A stretch of DNA of 64,000 nucleotides from Streptomyces sp. AC550_RSS872 (GTDB lineage Bacteria > Actinomycetota > Actinomycetes > Streptomycetales > Streptomycetaceae): assembly GCF_019049285.1 (NCBI RefSeq), contig NZ_JAGMUL010000026.1, positions 124,001 through 188,000 on the forward strand, in the 5' to 3' direction. The notes below the pieces were generated by a model. That model made no database searches. It worked only from the letters and a program-made list of their open reading frames with translations, and had not been told where the DNA came from. Position 1 is the stretch's first letter. Each line of letters begins with the position of its first letter. Of the stretch, positions 1 to 9,532 are shown piece after piece. The position numbers and the translations under genes were made by a program.

Positions 1-207
1 TACCGCGCAGATGAGTCAGCGGACACCCAGTCGCACCGCGTCGGCCTGTGGCACAGCGGCGGCGGCTCCTCCTGGCAGTTCCTCGCCCCCGCCGCCCCTA
101 CCCGTCCCATCCCCAGGGGCTCCGCCCCTTCAACCCCGCTGGGGGCTGCGTCCCCAGACCCCGCCATCGGCCCGAAGGGCCTCGTCCGCAAACGCCGGAC
201 GGGCTGA
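1..207 (+). CDS. C-terminal end of an unidentified gene (partial)
   Basis: Frame 1 is open from the window edge to a TGA at 205-207. The first 35 or so codons have almost exclusively G or C in third position, as real genes here do, and read YRADESADTQSHRVGLWH followed by a Gly/Ser-rich turn and WQFLAPAAP. I do not recognise the family. The last 30 residues are encoded by a dispersed intergenic-type repeat, so the true C-terminus may have been extended by it. The alternative is that the frame is open by chance, which GC-rich DNA often allows. Confidence 0.45.
   Translation, partial: YRADESADTQSHRVGLWHSGGGSSWQFLAPAAPTRPIPRGSAPSTPLGAASPDPAIGPKGLVRKRRTG
111..207. repeat. Dispersed Streptomyces intergenic repeat
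   Basis: This stretch has GC-rich hairpin-forming segments and ends in AAACGCCGGACGGGCTG. From general knowledge, that motif recurs between genes in many Streptomyces genomes. It coincides with the 3' end of the upstream partial frame. No other copy was found in this window, so the repeat assignment rests on recall. Confidence 0.45.
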
Positions 208-444
208 GGGTGCCTGGCCCGGCGGAGTCCAGGACGCAACCGGGCCGGCCTTGGACCGTGACCGTGGGAAGGTCGAACCGATCGGGCCGTGAAGCGACCG
301 TATGCCCGACACCTGGACGGTGTACCCCCGTGGCCGGCCGCCGGACCGAGGACGGACACCCCCCGGCGCGGCCCCGAGCCACCCCTCACCGAACCGCGCT
401 ACGCGCACCCCCACCCACCGCAACGGGCCGCCGCAGGCATCCGC

Positions 445-1206
445 TCAGGACGCCACCAGCTCCCGAACCTCCGTCACGCGCGCCCCGCGCCGCGTACGCG
501 ACGTGCGGTACAGCCACAGGACGTCCCGGCCGAACGACCAGACCAGCGCCGCAAGTGCCGTCGCGGTGACCGCGAACGTCGCCGCGTACGGGAAGAAGCC
601 GGAGGCGGCCAGGAGCAGGAACACGCCCTGCGTGGCGGCGACCGTCTTGCGGGCCGTGCTCGGCGGGAGCGGGGCGTTCAGCCACGGCCAGACGCGGGCG
701 GCGGCGACGAAGGCGTAGCGCATGGCCCCGATCAGGAGGACCCAAGGGCCCAGCGGCATCGAGACGTACACACTCAGAACCAGGATCAGGAACGCGTCGA
801 CTTCCATGTCGAAGCGCGCGCCCAACGCCGTGGACGTGCCGGTACGCCGGGCCACCTTGCCGTCCACGCCGTCGAGGATCAGCGCCACCGCCGTCAGACC
901 GACGAACAACGTCACCGGCGGCGAGCTCTCGAAGGAGTCCGCGACCAGCGCCGTCACACCGCCCACCAGCGTCGCGCGACCGAGGGTGACCCGGTTCGCC
1001 GGACCGAAGGAGCGCAGCCCGGACCGGTGCAGGGCCAGCGAGAGTATCGCCCACGTGGCGATGGCGAAGGCGAGACCGGTCAACCAGCCCGCCGGCCCCA
1101 TGCCGATCGCCGAACCGAGCAGGGCCAGCAACAGGATCTGCACGCCCGCTCCCACAGCGGTCTCCTGCTGGACCAGCCTTGCTTCGTACGTGTTGTTCAG
1201 GGCCAC
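445..1206 (-). CDS. CDP-alcohol phosphatidyltransferase family membrane protein
   Basis: This 253-residue protein moves a phospho-group from a CDP-alcohol to a second alcohol in the membrane. The family signature DG-x2-AR-x8-G-x3-D-x3-D is complete: D115-G116, A119-R120, G129, D133 and D137. Several hydrophobic segments flank it (about 21-60, 95-112, 138-165, 190-225). I chose the GTG at 1206 because GGAGG lies 8 bases upstream. A longer frame upstream has no comparable site and would run through the divergent gene. It faces away from the dehydrogenase/pterin/glycosyltransferase operon across a 108-bp promoter region. Substrates cannot be told from sequence; a lipid anchor for the neighbouring pathway's product is an inference. 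Confidence 0.85.
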   Translation of the reverse strand: MALNNTYEARLVQQETAVGAGVQILLLALLGSAIGMGPAGWLTGLAFAIATWAILSLALHRSGLRSFGPANRVTLGRATLVGGVTALVADSFESSPPVTLFVGLTAVALILDGVDGKVARRTGTSTALGARFDMEVDAFLILVLSVYVSMPLGPWVLLIGAMRYAFVAAARVWPWLNAPLPPSTARKTVAATQGVFLLLAASGFFPYAATFAVTATALAALVWSFGRDVLWLYRTSRTRRGARVTEVRELVAS

Positions 1207-1314
1207 CGCACTATCCTCCGGCCAGATGACAGAGTCGATCAAGGCCGCGTACTGTGCGCGACCTGTGCACACCTCGGTACGTGAACAGCTTCCCGATCGT
1301 TCAGGAGGATTCCG

Positions 1315-2298
1315 ATGAACCGCACCGCACGTGCGTTCTGGCTCAGCTCTCCGGGTGAAGGAGAGATCCGGGAGGTCACGCTGCCGGAACCGGGCGAGGG
1401 CGACGTCCTGGTGCGGTCGCTGTACTCCGGAGTCAGCCGGGGCACGGAGACACTCGTGTTCCGCGGCGGCGTCCCGGAGAGTCAGCACGCGGCCATGCGG
1501 GCGCCGTTCCAGGAGGGCGAGTTCCCCGCGCCGGTGAAGTACGGGTATCTGAGTGCCGGGGTGGTGGAGGAGGGGCCGGACGCGCTCGTCGGGCGTACCG
1601 TCTTCTGCCTCCATCCGCACCAGACCCGCTATGTCGTCCCCGCGAGCGCCGTCACCGTCGTACCGGACACCCTGCCCGCCGAACGGGCCTTCCTCGCCGG
1701 CACCGTCGAGACCGCCGTCAACGCCCTCTGGGACGCCGCGCCCCTGGTCGGCGACCGGATCGCCGTGGTCGGCGGCGGCATGGTCGGCTGCTCGGTCGCC
1801 GCGCTGCTGGCCCGCTTCCCGGGCGTACGGCTCCAGTTGGTCGACGCCGATCCCGGCAGGGCCGACGTCGCCAAGGCACTCGGTGTCGCCTTCGCCCCGC
1901 CCGAGGAGGCGCTCGGCGAGTGCGACCTGGTCGTCCACGCCAGCGCCACCGAGCAGGGCCTCGCAAGCTCCCTCGAACTGCTCAGGGCCGAGGGCACGGT
2001 CCTCGAACTCAGCTGGTACGGCGACCGGCGCGTCGGCCTGCCCCTCGGCGAGGCCTTTCACTCCCGGCGGCTGAACATCCGCAGCAGCCAGGTCGGCACC
2101 GTCTCCCCGGCCCGCAGCGGCAGCCGTACGTACGCCGACCGGCTCGCCCTCGCACTCGACCTGCTCGCCGACCCCGCACTCGACGCGCTCGTCACCGGGG
2201 AGAGCGCCTTCGAGGAACTGCCCGAGGTGATGCCGAAGCTCGCCTCCGGGGAGATCCCGGCGCTCTGCCACCGCGTCAGGTACGCGGACACGCCCTGA
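1315..2298 (+). CDS. Medium-chain dehydrogenase/reductase-like protein without the usual catalytic zinc Cys
   Basis: A 327-residue member of the zinc-type alcohol dehydrogenase superfamily. The N-terminal GroES-like part contains [11 protein letters not shown], where the canonical catalytic-zinc Cys position reads Ser/Gly. The nucleotide-binding domain has VVGGGMVGC near residue 155, followed by an acidic residue at the end of the next strand (LVDAD), which suggests NAD. It also lacks the four-Cys structural-zinc loop. The ATG at 1315 is preceded by CAGGAG. It is the first gene of a rightward run into the pterin-synthase-like gene after a 150-bp gap. The substrate is unknown. A redox step on the cluster product, independent of zinc, is inferred. 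Confidence 0.7.
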   Translation: MNRTARAFWLSSPGEGEIREVTLPEPGEGDVLVRSLYSGVSRGTETLVFRGGVPESQHAAMRAPFQEGEFPAPVKYGYLSAGVVEEGPDALVGRTVFCLHPHQTRYVVPASAVTVVPDTLPAERAFLAGTVETAVNALWDAAPLVGDRIAVVGGGMVGCSVAALLARFPGVRLQLVDADPGRADVAKALGVAFAPPEEALGECDLVVHASATEQGLASSLELLRAEGTVLELSWYGDRRVGLPLGEAFHSRRLNIRSSQVGTVSPARSGSRTYADRLALALDLLADPALDALVTGESAFEELPEVMPKLASGEIPALCHRVRYADTP

Positions 2299-2361
2299 CG
2301 GAGTCGTTCAACTGGGGACGACAAGAGCGCCTGACCTGAGAAAAGAGTGAGAGACGACTGA

Positions 2362-4105
<1,744 letters not shown>

Positions 4106-4109
<4 letters not shown>

Positions 4110-5203
4110 GGAAGACGGCGACGACACCGGCCGGGGGGACGATTCCGACCCAACCGGGACCGAGGGACGCCACGGGCGCGTCGGCTCCGGCGCAACCGCC
4201 CGGGCCGCAGAGCGGGATCGTTTCGGCGGACGGTTTGGACGGTGCGGAGGGCGACATGAACGGTGTGGCCGGACCGGCGGGACCCGACACGGACGCCGTC
4301 ATTCTCGGCGCCGGGCCCAGCATCCGTCCCGGGGAGCGGGCCACCGTACGCCTCCGGGACGCGGGGCCCGACGACCCGCCCCGCTACGCCCCCGAATGGT
4401 TGGAGCTGCGCGAAGGCGCCGACGCCGCGGCGCGGGCCCACGACCTGCTCGATCCGCTGCGGATCCGGCTCGCCAACCTGCCGGGACGCGCCGGGCTGGT
4501 CATCCATGACGTGGGCTGCGGCACCGGCTCCATGGGCCGCTGGCTCGCGCCGCACCTGGACGGTGCCCAGCACTGGATCCTGCACGACCGCGACCCCTAC
4601 CTGCTGCACTTCGCCGCCGTGGCCTCCCCGCGCTCCGGCGCCGACGGCAGCCGCGTCACCGTCGAGACCCGCCGCGGCGACATCGGCCGTCTCACCGCGG
4701 ACGCCCTCAAGGGCGCCTCGCTGGTGACCGCTTCCGCGCTGCTCGACGTCCTCACCCGCGAGGAGGTCGACACCCTCGCCGCCGCCTGTGCGGGCGCGGG
4801 CTGCCCGGCCCTGCTGACGCTCTCCGTCGCCGGGCGGGTCGAACTCACCCCGTCCGACCCGCTGGACCCGGAGATCGCCGACGCGTTCAACGCCCACCAG
4901 CGCCGCTCGGGCATGCTGGGCCCGGACGCGGTCACGGCTGCCGCCGAGGCGTTCGCCGAGCACGGCGCGACCGTGCAGGTGCACCCGAGCCCCTGGCAGC
5001 TCGGCCCCGGCGAGTCGGCGCTCAGCGCCCAGTGGCTGCGCGGCTGGGTCGGCGCGGCGGTCGAGGAACGCCCCGAACTCCGCGAGCGCGCCGACCGTTA
5101 CCTGTCCGAACGTCTCGCCGCCTGTGCGGCCGGAGAACTGCACGTCGTGGTCCACCACAGCGACCTGCTCGCACTGTGCCGGCCGACGGGCGGAGCGTCA
5201 TGA
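4106..5203 (+). CDS. Class I SAM-dependent methyltransferase
   Basis: A 365-residue protein with methyltransferase motif I at about residues 135-145 (IHDVGCGTGSMGRW), an acidic residue at the end of the next strand (ILHDRD), and later DIGRLTADALKGASLVTASALLDVL, which fits motifs II-III. The first 80 residues are Pro/Gly/Ala-rich and probably disordered. An alternative ATG at 4256 would remove 50 of them. The ATG at 4106 overlaps the upstream stop (ATGA) and the gene overlaps the next one the same way. A tailoring step on the cluster's product is inferred from position. Confidence 0.82.
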
Positions 5204-6567
5204 GCGTGGCGACGGTGGCAAGGTTGCGCGTCACCCGGCGCACGGCGGCACCTACGTCGGCCCCCGCCCTCGCGCCTGCCCTGGCCCCCGCGTCGGCCCC
5301 CGCCCCTGTCCCCGCCGCCATGGCCGTCTCCCCTTCCCGTATCGGCGTCGTCGTCACCGAGCCCCGCCCGGAAGCGCTCGACCCCGACGCGCCGCGCCCC
5401 CGTTCCCGCCCCCTCCGCGCCCTGCTGTCCCGCCTCAACACCCCTGCCGTCCGCACCCACGTGGGAACGGCCGTCGGCGTAGCCATCCTCGTCGTGCTGT
5501 TCTGGCGGCTCGGCACCGGCGTCTTCCTCGACGGGCTGCGGCGGATCGACGCGACAGCGCTGGTCGTGGCGCTCGGGATCGGGGCCGTCACCACCGTGTT
5601 CAGCGCCTGGCGTTGGCAGTTGGTGGCCCGGGGAGTCAGGATCCGGCTTCCACTCGGGGCGGCCGTCGCCGACTACTACCGCGCACTGTTCCTCAACGCG
5701 GCCCTCCCGGGCGGTGTCCTCGGCGATGTGCACCGGGCGGTGCGGCACGGGCAGAGCGCCGGTGACCTGGGGCGCGGGGTCCGTGCGGTCGTCCTGGAGC
5801 GGACGGCGGGTCAGGTCGCCCTCGCGGCCGTCGGCGCCGTCGTGCTGCTGACCATGCCGTCCCCGGTGCTGGACGAGGCCCGCGACGTCACCCCGCTCGT
5901 CCTGTTCGCCGCCGTGGGCACGCTCGCCGTCGTGGCCGCCGTACGCATGAACCGTGCGCCCTCCCGCCGCGACCGGACCAGGATGACGGCCCTGGGCACG
6001 ACCCTCGGCGAGGCACGCGAGGCCCTGCTGTCCCGTCGCAACGGCCCCGGCGTCGCCGTTTCCTCGGTCGTCGTCCTCGCCGGCCATCTCGCGATGTTCG
6101 TGCTGGCCGCGCGGATCGCCGGGTCCGCCGCCTCCGTGGCCGTCCTGCTGCCGCTGGCCGTCCTGGCCCTGCTCGCCATGGGACTGCCCCTGAACATCGG
6201 CGGCTTCGGCCCCCGGGAGGGCGTCACCGCCTGGGCGTTCGGGGCCGCGGGCCTCGGCGCCGACACCGGGCTCGCCGTCGCCGTCGTGTACGGCGTCCTC
6301 AGCTTCGTGGCCGCCCTGCCCGGTGCCCTCGTCCTCGTCGCCCGCTGGTACACCGGCCTGCGCGCGGACTCCGGGTCCGCCGCCACCATGGCGGACCCGG
6401 AACCCAGCCGCTATTTTCGTGCGTCTCCCGTGTCCCGTACGGAATCGTCCGCGGAGGTCAGCAGTGACACATATGCGCCGAAGGAATCCGCGAGGCTCGC
6501 CAGCAGCCGCTTCCCCTTTTCCGCGGAGCCCAGCGAAGGACGTCCGATGACACCCGAATCGGTATAG
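5200..6567 (+). CDS. Lysylphosphatidylglycerol synthase-type (UPF0104) integral membrane protein
   Basis: A 455-residue polytopic membrane protein. A Pro/Ala-rich N-terminal tail (about 1-80) is followed by about eight hydrophobic segments. The family-typical motifs are YRALFLNAALPGGVLGDVHR and LPLNIGGFGPREG. The ATG at 5200 overlaps the upstream stop as ATGA. Family members are flippase-like membrane domains, found with or without lysyltransferase modules and next to glycosyltransferases; no transferase domain is present here. The last 50 residues after WYTGL are unlike the family and are encoded antisense to the end of the creatininase-like gene, giving a 157-bp convergent overlap. A role in moving a lipid-linked product is inferred. 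Confidence 0.78.
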   Translation: MSVATVARLRVTRRTAAPTSAPALAPALAPASAPAPVPAAMAVSPSRIGVVVTEPRPEALDPDAPRPRSRPLRALLSRLNTPAVRTHVGTAVGVAILVVLFWRLGTGVFLDGLRRIDATALVVALGIGAVTTVFSAWRWQLVARGVRIRLPLGAAVADYYRALFLNAALPGGVLGDVHRAVRHGQSAGDLGRGVRAVVLERTAGQVALAAVGAVVLLTMPSPVLDEARDVTPLVLFAAVGTLAVVAAVRMNRAPSRRDRTRMTALGTTLGEAREALLSRRNGPGVAVSSVVVLAGHLAMFVLAARIAGSAASVAVLLPLAVLALLAMGLPLNIGGFGPREGVTAWAFGAAGLGADTGLAVAVVYGVLSFVAALPGALVLVARWYTGLRADSGSAATMADPEPSRYFRASPVSRTESSAEVSSDTYAPKESARLASSRFPFSAEPSEGRPMTPESV

Positions 6568-7199
6568 CCGGACATACCGAGGGTGAGCAGATGACGGCGG
6601 TCGTCCGATACGAAATCGGAAGTCTCATAACCGGGTCGGATCAATTCGGGATGAGCGTGCAGAAGGATGGAGGTCTCGATTTCTCCGGCGTGCATGTCGG
6701 TGAGCAGCGAGGTCTCCACCCCCGCCCGCTCCCGCGCCGCCTCCCAGTCCTCCGGGGCCGGGAACAGCGCCATTCGCTCACCGCGCGCGGAGGACTCCTG
6801 AACGACGTTGCCCAGTACGTAGTTTCCGCCGTGCCCGTTGACCAGCACCAGGGCGTCGACGCCGGACCGGCGGAGCGAATCCGCTATGTCCCGTATCACC
6901 GCATGAAGGGTCACGGAGGAGATGCTGACGGTCCCCGGCCAGGCCGCGTGCTCGTGCGAGCACGAGATGGTCACCGGTGGAAGGAGGTGCACCGGATACG
7001 CCGCGGCTATCTCGCGCGCGACGGCGCAGGCCACGAGCGTGTCGGTGGCCAGCGGGAGGAACGCGCCGTGCTGCTCGAAGCTTCCGACGGGAAGGACCGC
7101 GACCTGCCGTGAAACGCCCGCTCCTCGCGTCCGTACGTCTTCGCTGGTGTCCGCCGGCACCAGCGAGTGTGCCGCCGGCCGCGTTTGTGAACCACTCAT
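6411..7199 (-). CDS. Creatininase-family amidohydrolase (FAPy-deformylase candidate)
   Basis: A 262-residue metal-dependent amidohydrolase. Metal ligands are visible as Glu42 and His44 in GSFEQHGAFLPL, Asp53, His123 in NGHGGN, and Glu173 in DMHAGEIETS. The family includes creatinine amidohydrolase, mycofactocin MftE and archaeal ArfB, which deformylates FAPy. It is divergent from the GTP cyclohydrolase II gene with only 41 bp between. That neighbour carries the residue change that makes FAPy the end product, so deformylation of FAPy or a derivative is the natural hypothesis. The ATG has AAAGG about 9 bases upstream. Specificity is not proven by sequence. Confidence 0.82.
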   Translation of the reverse strand: MSGSQTRPAAHSLVPADTSEDVRTRGAGVSRQVAVLPVGSFEQHGAFLPLATDTLVACAVAREIAAAYPVHLLPPVTISCSHEHAAWPGTVSISSVTLHAVIRDIADSLRRSGVDALVLVNGHGGNYVLGNVVQESSARGERMALFPAPEDWEAARERAGVETSLLTDMHAGEIETSILLHAHPELIRPGYETSDFVSDDRRHLLTLGMSGYTDSGVIGRPSLGSAEKGKRLLASLADSFGAYVSLLTSADDSVRDTGDARK

Positions 7200-7240
7200 C
7201 TTTTCACGGCCTTTCGTCTCTGCTTAGGAACTGAAGAATC

Positions 7241-7909
7241 ATGACAGAAAAAGTTGGTGTACTCGGCAAGAAGTCCGGACAGCGGACGCAGCGTTCCGGA
7301 GTGGAACGCATGGTGAATGCCCCCTTGCCCACCGTGTACGGGGAATTCCGCGCGATCGGCTACCTCGACCACGACCGCGGTGACGAGCAAGTGGCCCTGG
7401 TCTACGGCGAGATAGGCACGGACGACGTTCTCACCCGGCTGCACTCCGAGTGCCTGACCGGCGACGCCTTCGGCTCCCAGCACTGCGAGTGCGGCGATCA
7501 GCTCGCCTCCGCGCTGCGTGCCGTCGTCACCGAAGGAAGCGGCATCGTCGTCTACTTGCGGGGCCACGAGGGCCGCGGCATCGGTCTGCTCGGCAAGCTG
7601 CGGGCGATGGCCCTCCAGGCGGAGGGCCTGGACACCGTCGAGGCCAACCTCGCGCTCGGTCTGCCGGTGGACGCCCGCGACTACGGCGTCGCCGCCGGGA
7701 TCCTGCACGACCTCGGCGTGAACAGCGTCCGTCTGATGTCGAACAACCCGCGCAAGCGCGAGGCGTTGGTGCAGCACGGCATCCAGGTGGCCGAGCAGGT
7801 ACCGCTGCTGATCCCGCCGTGCGAGAACAACATCACCTATCTGCGCACAAAGCGGGAGCGCCTGGATCACCACCTGCCCCATCTGGACGCGGTCGCGCAC
7901 CTGTCCTGA
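7241..7909 (+). CDS. ribA2: GTP cyclohydrolase II homologue with Tyr-to-Met change (FAPy-forming type)
   Basis: A 222-residue RibA-type enzyme without a fused RibB domain. Zinc Cys residues are Cys71, Cys82 and Cys84 (HSEC, HCEC). The active-site segment is LRGHEGRGIGLL and the arginine/aspartate region is VDARDY (Arg146). The residue equal to E. coli Tyr105 (RAYALQ) is Met123 (RAMALQ, codon 7607-7609). Work on the S. coelicolor paralogue SCO6655, as I recall it, showed that a Met here gives 2-amino-5-formylamino-6-ribosylamino-4(3H)-pyrimidinone phosphate (FAPy) rather than the deformylated riboflavin precursor. The segment also has one extra residue compared with the usual LRQEGRGIG. It stands alone, not in a rib operon, so a role outside riboflavin synthesis is likely. 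Confidence 0.93.
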   Translation: MTEKVGVLGKKSGQRTQRSGVERMVNAPLPTVYGEFRAIGYLDHDRGDEQVALVYGEIGTDDVLTRLHSECLTGDAFGSQHCECGDQLASALRAVVTEGSGIVVYLRGHEGRGIGLLGKLRAMALQAEGLDTVEANLALGLPVDARDYGVAAGILHDLGVNSVRLMSNNPRKREALVQHGIQVAEQVPLLIPPCENNITYLRTKRERLDHHLPHLDAVAHLS

Positions 7910-8001
7910 CGAGGCGCTCCGCGGGAAATGCCGCGATGTGCCGTCGTCCGTCGCGCCGTCGTGGAAGGTAGGCCCGTGAACACCCGGGTGTACGGGACGT
8001 C

Positions 8002-8220
8002 GTGCTCGTCGAGCGGGACGAACTCGCGTCCGGGTCCATGTCCAAGGCGGCCGGCGGTTCGGAGGTCGCCGCCTTCGAGGCGGGCGTCCGGATGCACCGG
8101 CGGATCGGCGAGGTCGTCCGCGATCTCTGCCTCGGCCGCGCATCCTTCGTGGTCGTCAGCCCGCTGAGCGCCGGCCGTTTCGCGGCCGACGCCTTCTGTC
8201 CGCGGGCCCACCGCGTATGA
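8002..8220 (+). CDS. Small hypothetical ORF, possibly a frameshifted gene
   Basis: Seventy-two codons from GTG 8002 have G/C in about 90% of third positions and look coding (VERDELASGSMSKA ... VVVSPLSAGRFAADAF). No ribosome site precedes 8002. A good site (GGAAGG) precedes GTG 7976, which is in another frame (NTRVYG). A single frameshift near 7990 would join the two. This is the only content seen in the 324 bp between the GTP cyclohydrolase and the serine hydrolase genes. I do not recognise a family; it may be a degraded gene. Confidence 0.3.
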   Translation: MLVERDELASGSMSKAAGGSEVAAFEAGVRMHRRIGEVVRDLCLGRASFVVVSPLSAGRFAADAFCPRAHRV

Positions 8221-8233
8221 CCGGCGGCGGGGC

Positions 8234-9466
8234 TCAGGCCTCCGTGAGGGACTCGTTGACGAGCCGCTTGAGGTCCTGGAACAGCGTGTGCGACGTCTTG
8301 GGCCGGACCTGTGTCATGAACTGCACCGTCAGGTCGTGGCGCGGGTCGACCCAGAAGGTGGTGGTCGCCGCCCCGGTCCAGCCGTAGGAGCCGAGGACGG
8401 TCGGTGCCTTCGTGCGGGTCGGGTCGATCACCACGGAGACGCCGAGACCGAAGCCCATGCCGTCCTTGCCGGGCTCGTCATGGGCGGGGCGGCTGCCGAA
8501 GGAGCGCAGGTCGGCGCCGTCCGGCAGGTGGTTGGACGTCATCAGGTCCACGGTCTCGGGGGCCAGCAGACGGGTGCCGTCGAGTTCGCCGCGGCGGCGC
8601 AGCAGCTCCATGAAGCGGTGGACGTCGTGCGCGGAGGCGGCCATGCCGCCGCTGCCGGACAGGAAGCGGGGCCGGCCGCGCAGCGGGAGACCCGGGATCG
8701 GCTCGATCCCGCCGCCCTCGGTCTCCCCGTACAACTCGGCGAGCCTGCCCGCCTGTTCGTCACTCACACAGAACCCGGCGTCGGTCATCCCGAGCGGCCC
8801 GAAGATCCGCTCGGCGAAGAACTCGTCGAGCGGCTGCCCGGACACGACCTCGATGACCCGGCCCAGGACATTGGTGGCGACGGAGTAGTTCCACTGCGTC
8901 CCCGGCTCGAACTGCAACGGCAGGCTCGCGTACACGTCGACCGTCGTCGCCAGGTCGGAGCCGGGCAGCACGGCCGACTCCAGGTTGGCGTCGCGGTAGA
9001 GGGCGTCGACGGGATGGGTGTGGTAGAAGGCGAAGGTCAGTCCGGCGGTGTGGGTCATCAGATGCCGGACGGTCATCGGCCCGGCGGCGGGGCGGGTCAC
9101 CGTGTCGGCGCCGGATCCGCTGACGTACACCCGAGGCTGGGCGAAGGCGGGCAGATGGCGGCCGACCGGGTCGTCGAGCGACAGCTTGCCCTCCTCCACC
9201 AACAGCAGCGCGGCGACCGAGGTGACCGGCTTGGTCATGGAGTAGATCCGCCACAGCGTGTCGGCCTCGACGGGCAGCCCGGCCGCGACGTCCCGATGGC
9301 CGTGCGTGGCGAGGTGCGCGACGCGTCCACCGCGGGCGACGGACACCAGGAAGCCGGGTATCCGCCCCTCGTCGACGTAGTGGGCGAAATGCTGGTCGAG
9401 GCGGTCCAGTACCTTCGCGTCCAGCCCGACCTCACCCGGGTCGACCTCTTGTGTCAGCAGTGCCAT
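8234..9466 (-). CDS. Serine hydrolase, class C beta-lactamase/esterase family
   Basis: A 410-residue penicillin-binding-protein-like hydrolase. The nucleophile motif is SMTK near residue 77, followed by the family HTAGL turn, a Tyr motif in WNYSVATN, and GSYGWTGAATTTFWVDP near the C-terminus where the third motif is expected. No signal peptide is seen, so it is probably cytoplasmic and more likely an esterase or peptidase than a resistance enzyme. The ATG at 9466 has GGAGGAG just upstream. An upstream in-frame extension to 9508 lacks a site. Neighbouring genes give no substrate clue. Confidence 0.88.
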   Translation of the reverse strand: MALLTQEVDPGEVGLDAKVLDRLDQHFAHYVDEGRIPGFLVSVARGGRVAHLATHGHRDVAAGLPVEADTLWRIYSMTKPVTSVAALLLVEEGKLSLDDPVGRHLPAFAQPRVYVSGSGADTVTRPAAGPMTVRHLMTHTAGLTFAFYHTHPVDALYRDANLESAVLPGSDLATTVDVYASLPLQFEPGTQWNYSVATNVLGRVIEVVSGQPLDEFFAERIFGPLGMTDAGFCVSDEQAGRLAELYGETEGGGIEPIPGLPLRGRPRFLSGSGGMAASAHDVHRFMELLRRRGELDGTRLLAPETVDLMTSNHLPDGADLRSFGSRPAHDEPGKDGMGFGLGVSVVIDPTRTKAPTVLGSYGWTGAATTTFWVDPRHDLTVQFMTQVRPKTSHTLFQDLKRLVNESLTEA

Positions 9467-9532
9467 CGCTCTCCTCCACCTACGTACGACGAGGGTGCGC
9501 TCCGGCATACCCCGACGGAACGGCCTCTGATC

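Noticed and set aside
7241..7909. Ordinary riboflavin GTP cyclohydrolase
   Set aside because: The Tyr-to-Met change, altered active-site loop and lack of rib neighbours point away from riboflavin synthesis.
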